From Cardinalis cardinalis (lineage: Eukaryota; Chordata; Aves; Passeriformes; Cardinalidae): a stretch of DNA of 64,000 bases. Of the stretch, positions 24,601-40,300 are shown one piece after another. The stretch spans positions 124,001 through 188,000 of the forward strand of contig JACDOX010000085.1 in the NCBI GenBank assembly GCA_014549065.1, given 5' to 3'. Made by a program: the position numbers and the translations under genes. The notes below the pieces were generated by a model, which was given only the letters and a program-made list of their open reading frames with translations, was not told the DNA's origin and did no database searches. How positions within the stretch are numbered: the stretch's first letter is position 1; the number at the start of each line of letters is the position of its first letter.

Positions 24601-27600
24601 CAATTTCCAGACCAGTCATCCAGCCATCCTTGTTCTTTGCCAAACAAAAGAAGACTCCAAAATGTTGAAATCCACCTGTTTTTTTACTGCTACAAAATAC
24701 AATGTTCCATTTTCATGCATCACTTTAAAATCTACAGCAGCCTGAGCACACTANTTCTCTTGAAATGCAAGGCTGGAAGTCCCTCCCTTTCCCAANCTCT
24801 TTTTTATTACAAGAAGCATTTTACAGAATCTCAAAAATANCCCATCTAAAGAAAGGAGGAACTGCCAAATAATCAAGTCCCAGCACACTGAGAAGACAAA
24901 CTTGTACTCATAACTCACCTCATCAAGCATTTGATTCCACACTCAGTCAGTTTTGTGTCAAGGACAAGAGAAAAATAAAGGGAGCATTAACTCCTCTCCC
25001 AGGACGGGGTGTGACAGGACTCTAAAGAAGCAGCAAAGCCAGCTGCTTCCAATATTATTTATTAACTTCCTTTAAAGGGTAGTTGAATCCCCTTTAAGGC
25101 AGACACACACCTGTAATCAATTGATAATTTAGCCACTAGTAGTACAATTTCAGTAAACCGGGCACAACCCCTACTCCTGAAATTCAACAACTTGTGCTAA
25201 AAACTTCAAATTAAAACTCCCTCACAAAAATGATTGTAGGGTTTTGCTCTTTTATCTTTTGCTTTTAATTGTTTTTGTTACTTTTTGACTGGAGAAATAA
25301 TAAGGGCTGTAGCTAACAGCATTATTGTGTTTACCCCCTGTGGCAAAGACACCACTTACCCTGTGGCTTTCCCTTGCCAATCCTCCCAGCCATACAGACA
25401 CACAGCTTCCTGCTCGCCTTGGAAATAGCTATTGTAACTCTGTGTGAAGTTTTGTGTCTCCCAGCTAATGGTCAGGCTCCAAAGCTCACAGCCAATTAAC
25501 CTCCTTTGGTGGCTCTTGGAGCATGTGCCTTCTGCCAACATCTGAGCCCGACCCATCAAAATCAGCTCCAACTTAGCAGAGATGTTTCCCTGGATGCTTT
25601 CTGCAGACACAAGGGAAAATCNACTCCACTGCCTGTGTGCAAGAGCCTTTCCCAAATAGGAACTGGCCTCTCAATGTGAATATGAATTTTGTATGGGAGC
25701 AGACAGGAATTGCAAAGGTGTAATGCATTTGTGTTCATTATTGAAATAAAATATGGGGCAAAACTCCACCAAAATTCATGAATAAAAATACTCTAAGCAC
25801 TCTTTGAAATCATTCTACATTGCTAGTTTGTATTTATTAAAGCTCAGGTACTTTCAGTACGCATTTCTCAAACATATTACCCCTAGGGAATCTCTTAATA
25901 TCCAGAAAACTCCTTATTTCTCATTAGGAAACAGATAAGAAATTGAGAACATTCTGATATTGCCCTGTCACAGCTGGGAAAAGATTTTTACATTCATTAT
26001 TTAAACTTTATGGCACTGTCTGCAGTATTTTTTGCTTTGCTACAACAACAGAATTAAAGGACAAAGGAAAAACTATTCTTTCCAGCAGAATTTCATTCCA
26101 GACCACATTTTAAGACTCAAATGCTATGTACTCATGAAAAGATAATAAAAATCTTTGATAACCCCATGGAAATATGGCCTGAAGGAATGAAACATAGAAG
26201 ATATGAATAGGTCATCTGNAGGAATTTCTTCACATTTGAAACCAGAGAAATTTTGACAGCTGCAAGCATAGTGACAATACACATTATCCAGGGATGGATT
26301 CACAAAAATACTTAGGCAGACCAGGGAAGCAGGGCCAGAAGCTGGGACTAAGCATCCTCAAGATTGTCCTTCTAATTTTCTAACACTTTCTTTAGCAANT
26401 TAAACTTGCAAACACAGCTGAGTGGCCTCAAAAATACCCTTATCTCACTGGCCTTGCACCTGGGGCTATCAGATTCTTTTTAGAAGCTTTAGTTCCTAAC
26501 TTCTTCCTAAACTGCATAAAATTTGCAATAAAAAAATAGATGCTAGTTATGTGTGGCTCAGATAATATGGGAACACTGATAAAAGAATACCAGTGCATGT
26601 TAATGTAATTTTTCTTTTCCCTCTTCCAAGAGCACAATACAGAGAGTTTCACTGCTTTTCCCATTTATTTTGAAAAAGCAAAAAAGAAACTACGCAAAAA
26701 TGCTTAGAAAATAAGAAAATGAAACCTCTTTTTCCCCAGTGAAATAATGTCTCAGCATTTGCTACCAGCAAAAGATTCATCTAAGACCCTGGACACAATA
26801 NCCACACACAATATATGACCATACAAGTGAGCCACACAAAGCAGTGTAGGAATGACTGGAAATGGGAACAGGNCCTGCTGTGTCTCCTCACAAGCACGGA
26901 TTCTGTGTCATATTTACTATAACCAAAATCATTGAGCTTTCCAATTTTCTTCTGGTCTCCTATAATCATTCATACAACCAGAATGCAACAACATCAGTAG
27001 CCAAACCCACTGCATGTGTGCCACACACTGAAGCCTTTTTCAGGCTCACAGAAATACAGCAAATATGAAAAGATCCACTAACTGAATTACACTAAGTCAT
27101 TTAAGCAAGATACACAGCTGGAAATTAAAAACATATGAGGATATTGCACTTTTTCAGATNGAGAGTCCATTTACCTCAGTCTCCTGCCTTCAGCAGGGGC
27201 CACAACAGACCTCGATGCATTTGCAGCTTCAAGTGTTTCCTTCACAGTGTCTGGGATTTATTTTAATAAAGCCATGACATTTTAGACAGTTTATAGGAAT
27301 TCAATTTTCTGCACCTGACCACAGAAAGGGGGATGCTTTCTAAAACACCAGCGTGCAGCAGTTGGCAGCAGATCCATCAGTGTCAGTCACGGTCACTCTC
27401 AGGCCCTGGGGATGCACAAGAGCCCAGCTCAGGTGTGGAGCAGGGCTGCTCTGCTCCTCCTGCAGGCCCCAGCAAGTGCTGCTCCCAAAGAAACCNGCTC
27501 CAGTGAATTTAATTTGCAAGAAACAAGGACTATCTAGGAGAAATTTGAAATTTATTACATGGATAGAGCCCAAANCCAGTAGGACCTTGCTATCCAGGTC

Positions 27601-27756
27601 TTCCATCACAGTCCAATGCACTACGGAGTAATCATTAGCAATTTCAGTTTGCAGTGTTTTTATATATGAAAATTTTATTTTTTTCCAGAGAGCAAACATT
27701 CAAGATATTAGTATAGAAATTTGTTCAAAGAAACTTTAATGATTAAACAATAGTTA

Positions 27757-27790
27757 TTTTATTCTTGTCTTTTATTCTTGTCTTTTATTC
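27757..27790. repeat. 13-bp tandem repeat
   Basis: The unit TTTTATTCTTGTC occurs at 27,757-27,769 and 27,770-27,782, followed by a partial third copy to 27,790. It is a short pyrimidine-rich tandem in intergenic DNA. Confidence 0.9.
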
Positions 27791-30700
27791 CAGTCTTCTG
27801 TTGGGAAACCCTGCCAGATATAAGTAATTCTTGGCCCATAGTGAATTCCAAATTAAGTTTATAGCATGAAATTATTTTTCCTGGCAGTTATTGGTAACAG
27901 AGATTCCAACAGCTTGCTAGTTAATATGTAATTTTAGTAGCATTCATATTTAAGCAGCAGCACTACTAATTTTGAAGGCACGTAGCAACAAATATCAGTA
28001 AAATGACTGACTGCTGCAAGGAATTGAACAGTGTACCATTAAGAACAGGTGCNCTGGTTTGAAAGTGTTCTCATAATATAAAAAACTAACATTTCAACTA
28101 AGAAGAGTAGGCAGGATTTCAAGTGCAAAACCCNATTGCATGTGAGGGAAGGAAACATACAGATACAACTCCTGGAATCAAAAGATTCAATCAGAGAATA
28201 TTTGCATATATCATCAAAAGCCATTTGCAAATGTATGCAACAAGTTACTTTTCTTTTTCACTAGTATTTCAGCTTTGTCCTGCCACACTANCCAAACAAT
28301 GAAATTCAGATAAAAGACTGTCTGTACTATCATTTACATTCTCATTTGGCCAGGTGCCATAAAAATCAGGTTATTATGTAAATCAGGTGTTCAACTGGCA
28401 TTTAGAATGATCAGCACTTTACCATCATATATTTCAGTTTTATCTTGAAATTACTTCAATTTTTTTCAGTGACAAACTGGAAATACTTCCAACTANTTTC
28501 TTCTAAAGCATCTAGAATGGCATAAACCCAAACACATATTAGTCAGTTTACAACAGGCTCAGTGCCAAGCCTTGCTAACAGGTATGAATTGGGGAATTGT
28601 CTCTTTCATCCAGAAGGTTTTTAGAAGTAAAAGACCTACACATGCAGGGGNTCCTTGCAGGTGTCAGGCATGTAGAAGTCAAGAATCTGAGACTTCTACA
28701 GCTATAAAGACCAATAAACTCTAATGCAGAGCTTTCTTTCCCTTCACCATTGACTACAAAAATTCTTTAACATTTCTGGAAGAAGGAAATTCAAATATGA
28801 GTGTAACATCAGGTGCTGTTTACATACAGTAATAATAAAATATATTTGCCTTGAAGACTTTCTCTTTCACTCTACTCCCAACATCTTGATAGGCAAATAT
28901 GAATAAAATCAAGTTGGNAAAAAAAAGGANAAGAAAAAAAAAGACATTGAAGAGCCTGGTAAAATGGTTTAGCAATTTAGCACAGACAATCTGTCTGTAT
29001 TATTATGAGCAAGTAGCCAGAAATAGCCAGTTTTCCCCTAATCTTCATTGATTCCTAAGGCTTTTCTACATGGTCACATCAAAGAGAATTAACACTTAAA
29101 TACATTTGTGTGATAATATTAATTCCCACACAATTCACACCATCTTTTGATCAGGATTATTTTGAGCATTATAGACAACATGGCATATATGAAATTTTTC
29201 AGACTTTCAACATCATACTGTGTAANTGTTTGCTTACCCAATTGCCATGAAAAATCATGTCAGCTGGAAATAGAACTGATAAAAATATCTTAAATCTGAT
29301 TTAACAAAAAGACTCTTCCACTAGAGTAAGACTGGAACATTAATAAATAATTCCAGTGATAACACTACTGAAATAAAATGCTGTGGGCTTCTTTTGGCAC
29401 GTGACAAGCTGTTAGATTACAGTGAACCATCTATAGACACTGCAACCTCCACTATTCTAACAAGCTATGGAGAAACTTCTCCATATTTTTTTGCTGTTGG
29501 TCTTCACCATATCTTTAGAATATGAATAATTGTATAGTTTTGCGTACAGGTGAAGCATAGGACCAAAACCTAAGTGATGGTTTCATTTCTGCTCTTTGAT
29601 AGTTGACGTTAAGAAAATTCTTTTCAGTCATTTGCAACAACAGGGACTTTAATATTAGCCAATAAATGAGTTTGGGTTGAGATGGGCTGGCTAAGAAGAG
29701 TCAAAGATTGCAGTTGTGAGGGGCATGTGGCATGAGCAATGGGCAGATTTTGTAGGGCCAGGATGAAGTTTGACCTTCTGGCTACGAATAGAGAGTCTCT
29801 GCTGCCCAATGCTGTAACTATGCTTGCAGGGTCTCCACAGAAAAATCTAAGCAAGAAAAAGGTGCTCTTCCAATTCATAAATGTGCAGTTATTCTACTCT
29901 GCCCACACACATTCTCAAATTCTGCAAGCACAAAGCAAATGTCCTGAAGAGCAGGACAGTGCTCACTTTCCTGCACACCTTCTAGATCCAGGGCCTTGCA
30001 AGCTCATGCTCCAAGCACTTGCTCTGCAGCCCTGNCCTGGCTGCAGGCTCCACTGACCCAGCCAGGCCTGTAAAAGTTTGCCTGTCACAGGTGTCCCTCC
30101 TCCACTGGAGATGGGCAACACCTCTCCCTCAGGTCACCTTCCCTGCAGAGCACAGCCAGAGTCACTCTGGGGCACTTCCTCATGCCCATGAAGCAAACCT
30201 GGGCATCTCTCAGCCCCACAGATTTCATTTCACACCTTGCAGAAGCACAGGGACAAATACAATCCCTGTCCCCTGCACCAGTAACAGCCAGCAGCTCACC
30301 AGTGCCAGGGTGAGCAGGCAGCACACAGCCCAGCTCTGAGCCAGGGCCAGGGCACCATCAGGAGCTGCCTTCATTTGCTGTGGTGCACATTGGCACCACT
30401 GGAGAATGACAAACAANTGTATAAAAAGTGCCCAAAAGAAATGCCATTAGCACACATCGAGCAGTGCTGGTGCACAGCTCCCAACGAGCTGGAGCACATC
30501 ACATCCCACAGCAATGGGACACCCCTCCTGCCACCTCCAGCACCACGGGCAGACAATTCCCCGGCTCTGCAGCCTGACACCATCTGCTGAAGTTCTCCAG
30601 AGGCAGAATGGATGCACTGCTGTTAAAATACAAGTTAGAGAACAGACNTATTTAAGATTCTCCTTCATTTATTTCCTCTGAAAATCCATAATAAACTAGC

Positions 30701-31344
30701 AAAGGATTAAGATTTGGTGATTAGCACCTGAATGACAACAAGTCATTATTTTTGCACCAAACAAGGATAGAGTATCATGGGTAATTTGTAGTGGATAATT
30801 AAGATAATGAATACTTGAGAGTCTATCAAATAAATAGTCCCTAAAAGTATCATTTTAATAGGGGCATGATTACAGACAGCACTAAAGAGGACCAAAACAG
30901 AAACAACATATCTGTTTTAGACACATATTTNAAAAAGGCAGGAATCTGATCACTTAAACTGTCATCTAAGTTCATCTTTGATTAAAACCTGTTCTTCTAG
31001 GTTTGTCTGCATGGGCATTAAAGTAACTGGTAAAATTATACCAATATCACCACCTGTGTGAACACATTTTAGATGACTTTTTGCTTGGCCTACCTTGAAC
31101 CAAATGATACTGTTGGAGGAAGAACAGGTGCTTCGCCCATGAAGAGATGAGCAGGTGGAGGGTTCCCATCAGATGAGTCAGCCTGATTTTCTGTCCTCAT
31201 TGAAGCTTAAAGATAACTATTCCACCTTTCAGTACAGCAACAGCAGAAGAGTGCAAGCATAGACTAATGTTGCCAATAATAGGGTTCAGCAGGATTATAA
31301 AACAGGTAAAGCCTGTCTAAAAAGTGTGTCCTGCCACACTGTTN

Positions 31345-31381
31345 TTGTTAGCTGTTGACTGTTGTTAGCTGTTTAGCTAAC
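31345..31381. repeat. 17-bp-period repeat overlapping a perfect hairpin
   Basis: TTGTTAGCTGTT occurs at 31,345-31,356 and again at 31,362-31,373, a 17-bp period. The second copy forms a perfect 7-bp inverted repeat, GTTAGCT (31,364-31,370) with AGCTAAC (31,375-31,381), around a GTTT loop. No function is assigned. Confidence 0.85.
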
Positions 31382-34300
31382 ATTGAACCAACCCAGTGGT
31401 GTCTNCTGTGCCCTCCATCTCAGCAGGAGTTCCTTACTCAGCACTCTGTTAGGCTCTAACACCCAGCACGGGCACTGACTCATCCCTCCCAATCCCTCTG
31501 GGTGCCTTGGACTCCAAATTGAAGCTGCAGTAGTGCTGAGCTCTTCTGCCCAGCTCAGCAAGCCCAAACGTTGTTGTTTTTTATAGGGCTCTTCAGCCAA
31601 GTTATGATTATTTCTTAGCACATCTTGAAAAGAGGGTCACTCTTCCTCTGTACAGATTGAGGGGAAATCACAGCTGCAGGGCATTAAAGAGCCAACGCCA
31701 TGACCAGGACCCATCCTTGCACCTGGGTCAAGGAGAGGCAGGTCCCCAAGTCACTATGGCCACATTACCAAGCTCAGGAAGANAAAAATATTCAGTAATG
31801 TGGGCTTTGCAAAGCTGCAGGATATCCCCCGTGCTAGGAATTTATTTGGGAGTTTGAAGGTGGNAACAGCTGAAGGTGTCAAGTTGTTCCAGCTAGTCTA
31901 TTCCTCCTGCTAAATCACAAAGTTGAAAAGGACAGGCTACACTGAAATCTCCCTAATGAAAAGCTAAATTCTCATAATATGACCTGCTTCACCAGGAGAG
32001 TCTTTATGTGCTGATTACTGAGAAAGCATTAATTGCATTGGTTTTCAAGGGCAAGGTGAAACTTTAATGGGTAATGAAGTGTGTACCAAACATTAGAAGA
32101 AAACTCTAAAGGGCAGAATACCCCCTTGTACCTGTGAATGCTGTGACCTCATGGGGAACTGACTCCTTTGGAGAGGTTGCCCCGTGCTAGAAACAGCCTG
32201 GGGGACTTAAATTGTTTGGAAGGGAGTTTGTATTGTTTGGATGCCAATCTTTGGATTAATTGCAGTTTCATGCAGTCTGGTTTCCTTTCTTTGCTTATCT
32301 TCATGACTCANTTTTATATAATTTCTCAGTTTTATGTCCAGCCTGGAGTTTGTAACTCCAGCCTCTGGTTGTGGCTGATGGTTTGGAAGGTTTCATGGAC
32401 AGAATTCCATCTCTGCTTTATAAAAATCCTAAGTTTGAAGGGAAAACAGTCACTAAGCCTTTAAGAACATAATGCTGGTTTTTCATTGCAAGTGTTGATT
32501 GATCAGAAAATTGGTGCTCCTCACAATTTTTTTCCCCTGCACTGCTGTGGTTTTAAAGGTCTGATTTAAAATTTTGCTTGCCTGTTTGAAAGCATAATGA
32601 AGTCTATAATTATCTATTTTCTTCCAGGCAGTTCTCAAGTCTTGATCTTCATTATTACTTTCCTTAGAAATACAGGAGAAAATCCTTCTGCTGTCTTAGA
32701 AAAATACCTTCTTCTTTCCTCACATAAGCATGAGCTATAATACTCAAAGTAATGTATTTCTGCAGAAAAAATCAGATGCTAGGAAAATAATCTAATAAGC
32801 AAAACAATTAATCACTACCACAACCTTCCCAATATTCTTTTCCAGCTGCTAATTAATATATTGCTGAACATACTTCAATTTGTTTCTGGAAAAAGTCCTG
32901 CAGGCTCCACTATTTGCAGTCAGCAGCAATCCTGTCCTTCAAATGTTCATCTCGACACAACAAGTGGAAATGGGATTTCTGGTCTCTTATCTCCTTGCTG
33001 TGCACTATGCTGGGCAGCACTGGGAATCTGATTTACAGAACTTTCCNGTCAGGTACTGAAATCCTCCTGTCAAATCAAAGACAAAGCTGTCAAACAGAAG
33101 TTATCATAAGAAAAATAAAAAATAANATTTTATTTTCTTTAAGAGAAAAAGCATAAAGTGGCCTAAAGAAAGAAATATTCCTATAATTTGATGTTATTCT
33201 CTATATAAAGAGACCTGTAATTGCAATTTTTAGAAAGCAGTAATATAAAATGAACCCTACATGAAAGCTCTGCCTAGGTTAAATGTCTGTAACCCAATAG
33301 GATCAAGAAGAAATCAGCAGTTTGCATTTTGGAAAGAAAGAATCCATGAGGATTTATGTAACACTCATATTTCAACAACTTCATAATGAATTGTCCTAGC
33401 ATTAAATTTTAGCTGTTTTTCCTNCAAAGTGTGGAAAGCACTTCTTAGTTAAACAGCAGATTTTTTTTCTTTGTTTAATAACAAATAAATTAGGAGGAAG
33501 CTTTTGTTTTCCATCGGTTTGACAATTATGTCACTGTTTTGCTGGAAATAAGAGCAGTTGGCATTTTCTTCATGCCAATATATGTGTGTGTGAGTTGAAT
33601 TGTCTCTGAACTATGAGCAATAACAAGATAATCCTTGTACCAGAAAGCAATTAGTGATTGCTCTGCAGCCAGGTTATTCCCAGGGGCGGGAGCCCCTATC
33701 ACAGAGCCATGTGGCAGCTGCAGCTTCTGCACAATGAAAAATCNTCTCTGAGTAACTCCTTAGCCCCTTTAAGGAGAAGAGACTTGCCCNGTTGGATATA
33801 AACCACCTCATTTCATTAAAAAGAACCCTCTTCTAGCCATATGGAAAAAAATTCAAAATAAAATGCAATGAAAAGATTGTAAATGGANTATTTGAATTTC
33901 CTAATGTTCTAAAGGATTTGAGGGCTAAGACAACAGCATTCTCATGCAAATTACTTTTTTGGCAGCTTTCTCTGTCTGTTAGAGACTCCAAAACTTTCTT
34001 GAATTTGGATTTACAAGATCAGCACAGAAGTAAATTTTCCTAGAAGCACAAAACCAATTGAGGTACCNGAGAAAACCACTGCAAACACCCAAATGTGCAA
34101 CCATCATCTCCTGCCTCTTCAGCAATGTCACTCAGTTACATAAACATGCCATGCACACTGAATTTCACATCCCCAGTGCCACTTGAAGCAAGCCATAACA
34201 TTTTCCCAGCCAAATATATACACGACTCCAATATGCATATACATATAACTCCAGTACACAGCTAATGAGATGCAATTATTCACAGCTGATAAGACTCTTG

Positions 34301-37300
34301 TTCTAAAGCCCTCTACATGAAAGCAAGAAAAATTTGAGTTGCAGAGAGACTTTTCCCTTTCATCAGTACTGTCAATTAGAATTCCAACATTATGTAAGAA
34401 ACAGGAGAAATCGGCTCTGATCTGGCTAAAGGTTAATAAATGCAGCAGTTCAGGGAACTGGAGCAGAAGAATACTAATGGCTCCTGCACCTGGAACACAG
34501 CTTCCCTCTTCATCCTAATTAACTTCTTCCCCATCAGAGCATTTGTGCCCAATGCATTTATAAAATAATGCAGGTCTTTGGCTTCAATAAGTCAAGTATA
34601 AGTCAAACAGAGGAAAGAGGGTGTTAGAAAAGACTGACCCTGTTATCATTACTTATTTGGCATAAAATAATATTGACAGCTCTTCTGCTTTTCCATTCCC
34701 ATTAGAAACACCCAGACACAAGTATTTTTCTTCGGATTAACTTATAAATATATTTGCTAATTTGTGTTAATATTTTAGGTTTTTCTGTAAGCATTCTAAC
34801 TTCTTGTCATGCACCAACAGGTAACGAAAGATCTGCAGCAATGCTGGGTTTCTTGTGAAACCGTATTTTCAAAACATGCAAAAAACCCCAACTCAATCAA
34901 AATTCTGTGGCAAGAGATTTCCTGGCACTGCAGTGGTCAGGAATACACACTGTACATTAAATGTCTGATGGGAGAGGNAAGGGAGAGACCCAAGGAGTGA
35001 TGAGCTGCTCATCTCTCACAATGCCCTCAGCCTGTGCAACACATTACATGCAAGACATGCAGAGGATGAAACAGAGCTCCTTTTACCTGTCAGANTGTCC
35101 TCCCTGGGATCACCAGTGCCACGGGGCTGACTGTGACACTTAATCAACCACCTGCTTTTTGTCAGCTTAGTGGCAGCAGAGAGAGGCAAAATAAACTCAT
35201 CNGAGAAGTTCAGACATTTCTCTCATGAAATCTGCCACATCATTTCCTCATTCTTATTTTGGGTCTTTAGCTCTGCAAATATTGTCTCCCCAGAGCAAAT
35301 CCAGCTCTTTTGGCTGTCCACCAGCTCTGGAAGACACAGTCTCCATCAGCAGCTGCACATTTAATGATTCTNGTCATTTGTGGAACATATGCAGGAGTAG
35401 GTATCACCAAAAATGGTCAAGGTTAGAAACAGCAGATGAGGTGTCAAAGGGAAAGTCAGTGGTAAGAGTTTGTAAACTGCTTGTCCACCAGTACTGTCAA
35501 AGTGTGTGAGGTGGTGCCCTTCAAACCTTGCAACTCTGGGGGGCCTGAGCCCTCACTCCCTGCCCTCCCTGCTCGCTGGGGCAGCCCCACACCNGGCCAA
35601 GGTGGGGCTGGGGCTGAGGCATCACCTTCCAGCCTCTCAAGCCTCCTCTAAAATGCCTGCACCAGGGGTAGGACTCTTATTTTTTGGTCTACTTTCCTTT
35701 TCCAGGACAGGGAATCCATTCATGCAGCAGTGGGAGGAGGATTATTTTTTTTTTTAAGATTAAAGAGAGCGTTGACTGCTGCCAGAAGGAAATCCTGCAG
35801 AGCAAGCCTGCAGCAGCAGCTNGTGCAGCTGCCAGCATCCCCTGGCTGCTCTCAGACCAAAGTCCTTCTCCTCAGGACTGAGGAGCTGCCTCNTCCTGTG
35901 AAGGTGCTCCTGCCAGCACAGGAAGCCGATTCCAGAGAGAGAGGCACACAAAAAGCAGAANTCAGTGAATCCCAGGCATATTTACTCTCTCTAAGGCTAT
36001 GGCAGGAGGTCTGAAAGTGGGGCAGTAAACAGGATCCTGGCTAAGGGAAATGCAAACCTTCATCCAGTTCACAGATATTGGTATGGATCTCCTGAGCAAA
36101 CAAATACTTACCTTTCTAGTAATTGTTTATAANTATCTGCAACATGGAAGCAAACAGCTGCTTGCAAACTCAGGAACAACTTCTGCCTGTTGTGAGGACA
36201 TACTAAATGTTTTTGCTCTGAAAGTGGTTGTGTTAAACCTCTGGAGAGGCTTATGTGGTTAACATGTGAGATATAAAGCTCTAACTCGAAATACCTGCTG
36301 TTCCTGGGACATTTGGCCAAAGGGTTGCAAGCCTGTGGCCAGTGTTGTGCAGAACCAAACTTTACCAGTGGCTGAGGTCAGAGCCCAGAACAATGACACA
36401 CCATCTGGAGCAGGCAGAGGTGTTTCAAACATGCACTAAAAATATTTCCCTTTACTTCTTGATTGAAAATAACCAAACACCTCCTGTCTATATNTGCCTG
36501 ATGATGTCAGCTCATGACCTGGCCCATCCAGCAGCTGTCTCTGTACCTGATGTCCTCAGTTGTTATTCCTTTGTACCTCCTTCCAGGCATGTGGTGAGAC
36601 AAAATCACACACAAAAGTTTACTCCTTGCTGTGAAATTAGTCACTGCTGTCCTCGGCACAGATTCTTCCCTGCCACAAAATGTTTAATACAAAGGAAAGA
36701 TTAATTAAATTTTGTGGGACTGTGGCGCAGGTATCTCACTAGGGACTTGTTTGCTTCTTTTTATTTAAACTTGCATTAGTTTTCATTAAGCTACATTACA
36801 GGTTCTAGCTACATTCCCTTTTCTTGCACTCAGCATATCAACTTAGATGCTTCAAAGATTGCAAACAATGCAAGGCAATTAGCCCAGGAAATACTCAAAC
36901 CCTCCAGGAGTAACTTTTTCCATGGCACACCTCCTGCCAAAGAAACCAGAAGCCCTGTGAGCTCTGAAGAGGAGGGCCAGGCTGTGAAATTCCTCTTGGA
37001 GGCACATATTCAGTCTCCAGAGTCAGCACAACATGCATCCCTCTGAGTGAGAAATCCCACCTCTCCCGTGGTGGGAAGTGGTGAAAATTACACATACCAC
37101 GACTCGCATGTTTGAGAAGCCACAAGCTCTGCAGACACTTCTTCATGCAGCTGGATGCAGCCAGTAGCAGTTGGGCTCTGTGTAACACCACAGTGTCTTT
37201 TCAGGCTGAGAAAAACTGGGTACCTGGTGCTCATGGCGGTGCCTCCCCCATGGCCACCTGAGGCTGACACCCATCACCCTGACCAAAAAACCTCCCTTGC

Positions 37301-40300
37301 CTGAGCCNCTGCTCGGGCTGCTCTGGCACATACCCCTGTACTGCTGACCAGTGACCTCAGCAACTCTGACTGACTGGGCTAAGAAATATCTGAGGAAAAG
37401 TAAAAAATGCTTCCTTTTTAGCCTGAGTAGGGCCCATCTGGTTCATGCCAGAGTGCTCCTGTACATGGGCAGGTCAAACAGAAAATCCCTTCAGTCAAAA
37501 CACGGTGGAAATAGCNCTGTTCAGTCATGAGCATGACAGACCCACTATATAGCTCTTACAAAATTGATTGAATGTCTTGGAGCCCTTCAGGCTTTTACCA
37601 CAGCTTGAGGTCTTGATGGCAGATGCATTTTCCATCCAACAGCCCAGAGGACAGGCCACGGCCCCTTGCACAAGCAGCTCCCCTCCTGCCCAAGTGCAGG
37701 GCAAAAAAAGGCAGGGAAAGGCCTGATTAAAAGAAATACATAGTTTTATTTAGTTTTGTTCCTATTATGAAGCCCTTCACTGTCATACTCGGTTCTCTGG
37801 TGGCCTGCACNAGGGTTTGTGCCAGAAGAGCAGGAGCTGAACTTCCCTGGATCAGAAAGGAGCCTCTCATCCTGCTGCTGCTTTTCTTTAGGGTCACCCA
37901 ACCCCCAGCTCCAAGAACTCACTGTCGACCCTACTTTCTCCACTGTCTCTGAATTCTGTCCTCACTTTCATCCATCTTCTGTTTTGGGCACAATAAGCCA
38001 CATCAGCAGTGAGTATGTGACTCCTTCCCTTTTAGGATAGTTCATCCACCTCTTTCCATGCACCCAGGCCAGCCTTCCCAGCAGGNCCCAGGAGTTCTTA
38101 CCATGCCCAACTGGACAACTCCAAAATGTGTCTTGAGTCCCAGCAGTGTCTGAAAGGTTTTAGCTGGGAAGGCCTGGCCAGGGCAAGTGTTGGAAAGAAG
38201 GATCATAAATGAATGCTTGGGTTTAGCAGGAACTTCTATCAGTGTGNATTTTGGTGGATGGGTTTATGTTATCTAACATAACTGAGCAGATGGCTTTCAG
38301 GAGGAGAAATCCATCAAATCTACCTGGTGATATGTGGGGAGCACAGATGATGAGAGAGAGAAATATTATTTATAAAAACAAAACAAGGAGTGTGTAATAC
38401 CAGAGAACAACAGAGGAATGTATTTCCAGAATAGGGTGTTAATGCACAGTTGTTATGAAAAATGATTAAAAGCTNGTAGAAAAGACAGGTTGCACAAAAT
38501 TGATGTTATCAGGTTCAATTTCATTTTAATCCTTCAAGATACTGAATCAGAGTTATTATAACAGACACTCAATAGTTTCAGTAGTTTTTCCTGCCTGAAT
38601 GTTTATTATCAAGATTTTCAGATTAAGGCAAGAATATTGAGCAGCTGATGTTAAAGTACAAGGTTATGAGCACATTTGTTATAAGTTATAAAAACTGCAT
38701 CTGCCAAGCTTCAAGTCGCCACATTGCAAGGGAAGGAAATTAGAGAGTGGAAATCCATTTGCAGCTTCACTTTATTCCAAAAGAAGTCATGTGGGAAAAT
38801 ACAAGGATTTTAAAATGTCTAGTACATGGTACACTCAACAGATAAGACATCCACACTGGGGAAGGGCTGGCACAGGAGTGAGAGGAGTCAGCAGCATCCT
38901 CTGTGCCTGCCTGTGCAATACACACACTCCTGCTCCTTCTGACACTGCACACACCAGCTGAACAGAAATCTGACAAGAACTTTCAAACCCAGCACTTACT
39001 ACTTACCCTGGCACGGTCTGAACTGAAAGTTCTTGAGTTCTTGTTCCTTGTGCAACCTGTTCTTTTTTTTTTTTTTTAACAAGACCTGAATTTAGTGTTA
39101 GAAGAAAGAATGTAGTTCATTGTTCGCAGCTCAACTGATGTATTTCTGCACCAGCACCTGCGCAGACAGTTTCTCTCATAGGTATGAAAGGACACAACAT
39201 CAAGGATGGCTGAACAGAAACCAATTCTTCTGACACTCAGCTGCAACTAGGACAACCTGCTGGCACCAGGGCAGTCACAGGAGAGGGCTGTGTCCCCTTN
39301 ACAGGGCTGAAATTCAGTGTCAGGTCATCTGTGCACAAACCCAAGGGGGTCCTGTACCCTCACTGCCTCTTNTCACCAGGTCTGCATTTCATTAGTTCTG
39401 GTTGGAAGTTTAATACAACAGAAAAATGTATTTGAAAATGGCTATGACATACCTGCCAGAGTCCAGCACATACACATGGATCCTGAAAACATGTATCTTC
39501 TGTTTCTGTCTGTCAGGATACACCGCAGTGCTTATTTCTTGGAAGAGGGCCCATGTCACAGGACAAAAGGTACTGGAAAAATTAAAAACAAATTGAAAAG
39601 GAAAAAATTAAAAAGGAGAAAAAAAAGATTGAAAGAAAAAAATAAGTATAATTAATTATAAATCATGTTCCTAAAAAAAAGCCCAAAACACCACACTCAA
39701 TTTTATTAAGGGCTAATGTTCTTGCTGACTATGAAATTTGATACATATCTTTTTCTTCCCCTCTGTACCTCTGAGGATACCAGGGTGCCATATGTTGAAC
39801 AACTTACTCAGGCCTCATTGTGTTTTACTTGAAATTCTCTTTCACAGAACTGGAAAGGCTGAAGAGAGGTTCCCAAATTAGTTAGGCTACACTGTGCCAG
39901 CTTCATTAATGTAATAAAACTTCAAAGAAGAGAATTTATTCCAACTGTAGCAATTAAAATGTAAATAAATACAAGAATTAAAATAAATCGACCAAATATT
40001 TGGGGGCATTATATCACTTTTGGGAAGTGTAACACTTACAGCAGCACGTCAGGGAGTGGAAAACTGGCTCACTCACACTCAGGAGATTCACTTGGATCAG
40101 ATGGCAACGCTGTTGAATTCAATGGCACAGAGCAAGACAGCACTGCACCTCCCAGTGCTCAGGCCCTAAATCAAAATTGCTGTCCTGAATATTCTGCTGC
40201 ATCGCTTATTCAAGATATAAACATTTTATTCAGCAGTTGGAAGCGTTGATCAGCATAAGGAGGGATTTCTTCTGCTTGTTTTATGGGCTGAGTACTATTT

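Noticed and set aside
29980..30600. GC-richer patch as a possible CpG-island promoter
   Set aside because: CpG dinucleotides are sparse and no first exon or gene lies nearby.
39317..39655. Lysine-rich open frame
   Set aside because: Its second half is a translated A-rich purine tract (about 39,575-39,655), and there is no homology to a known protein.
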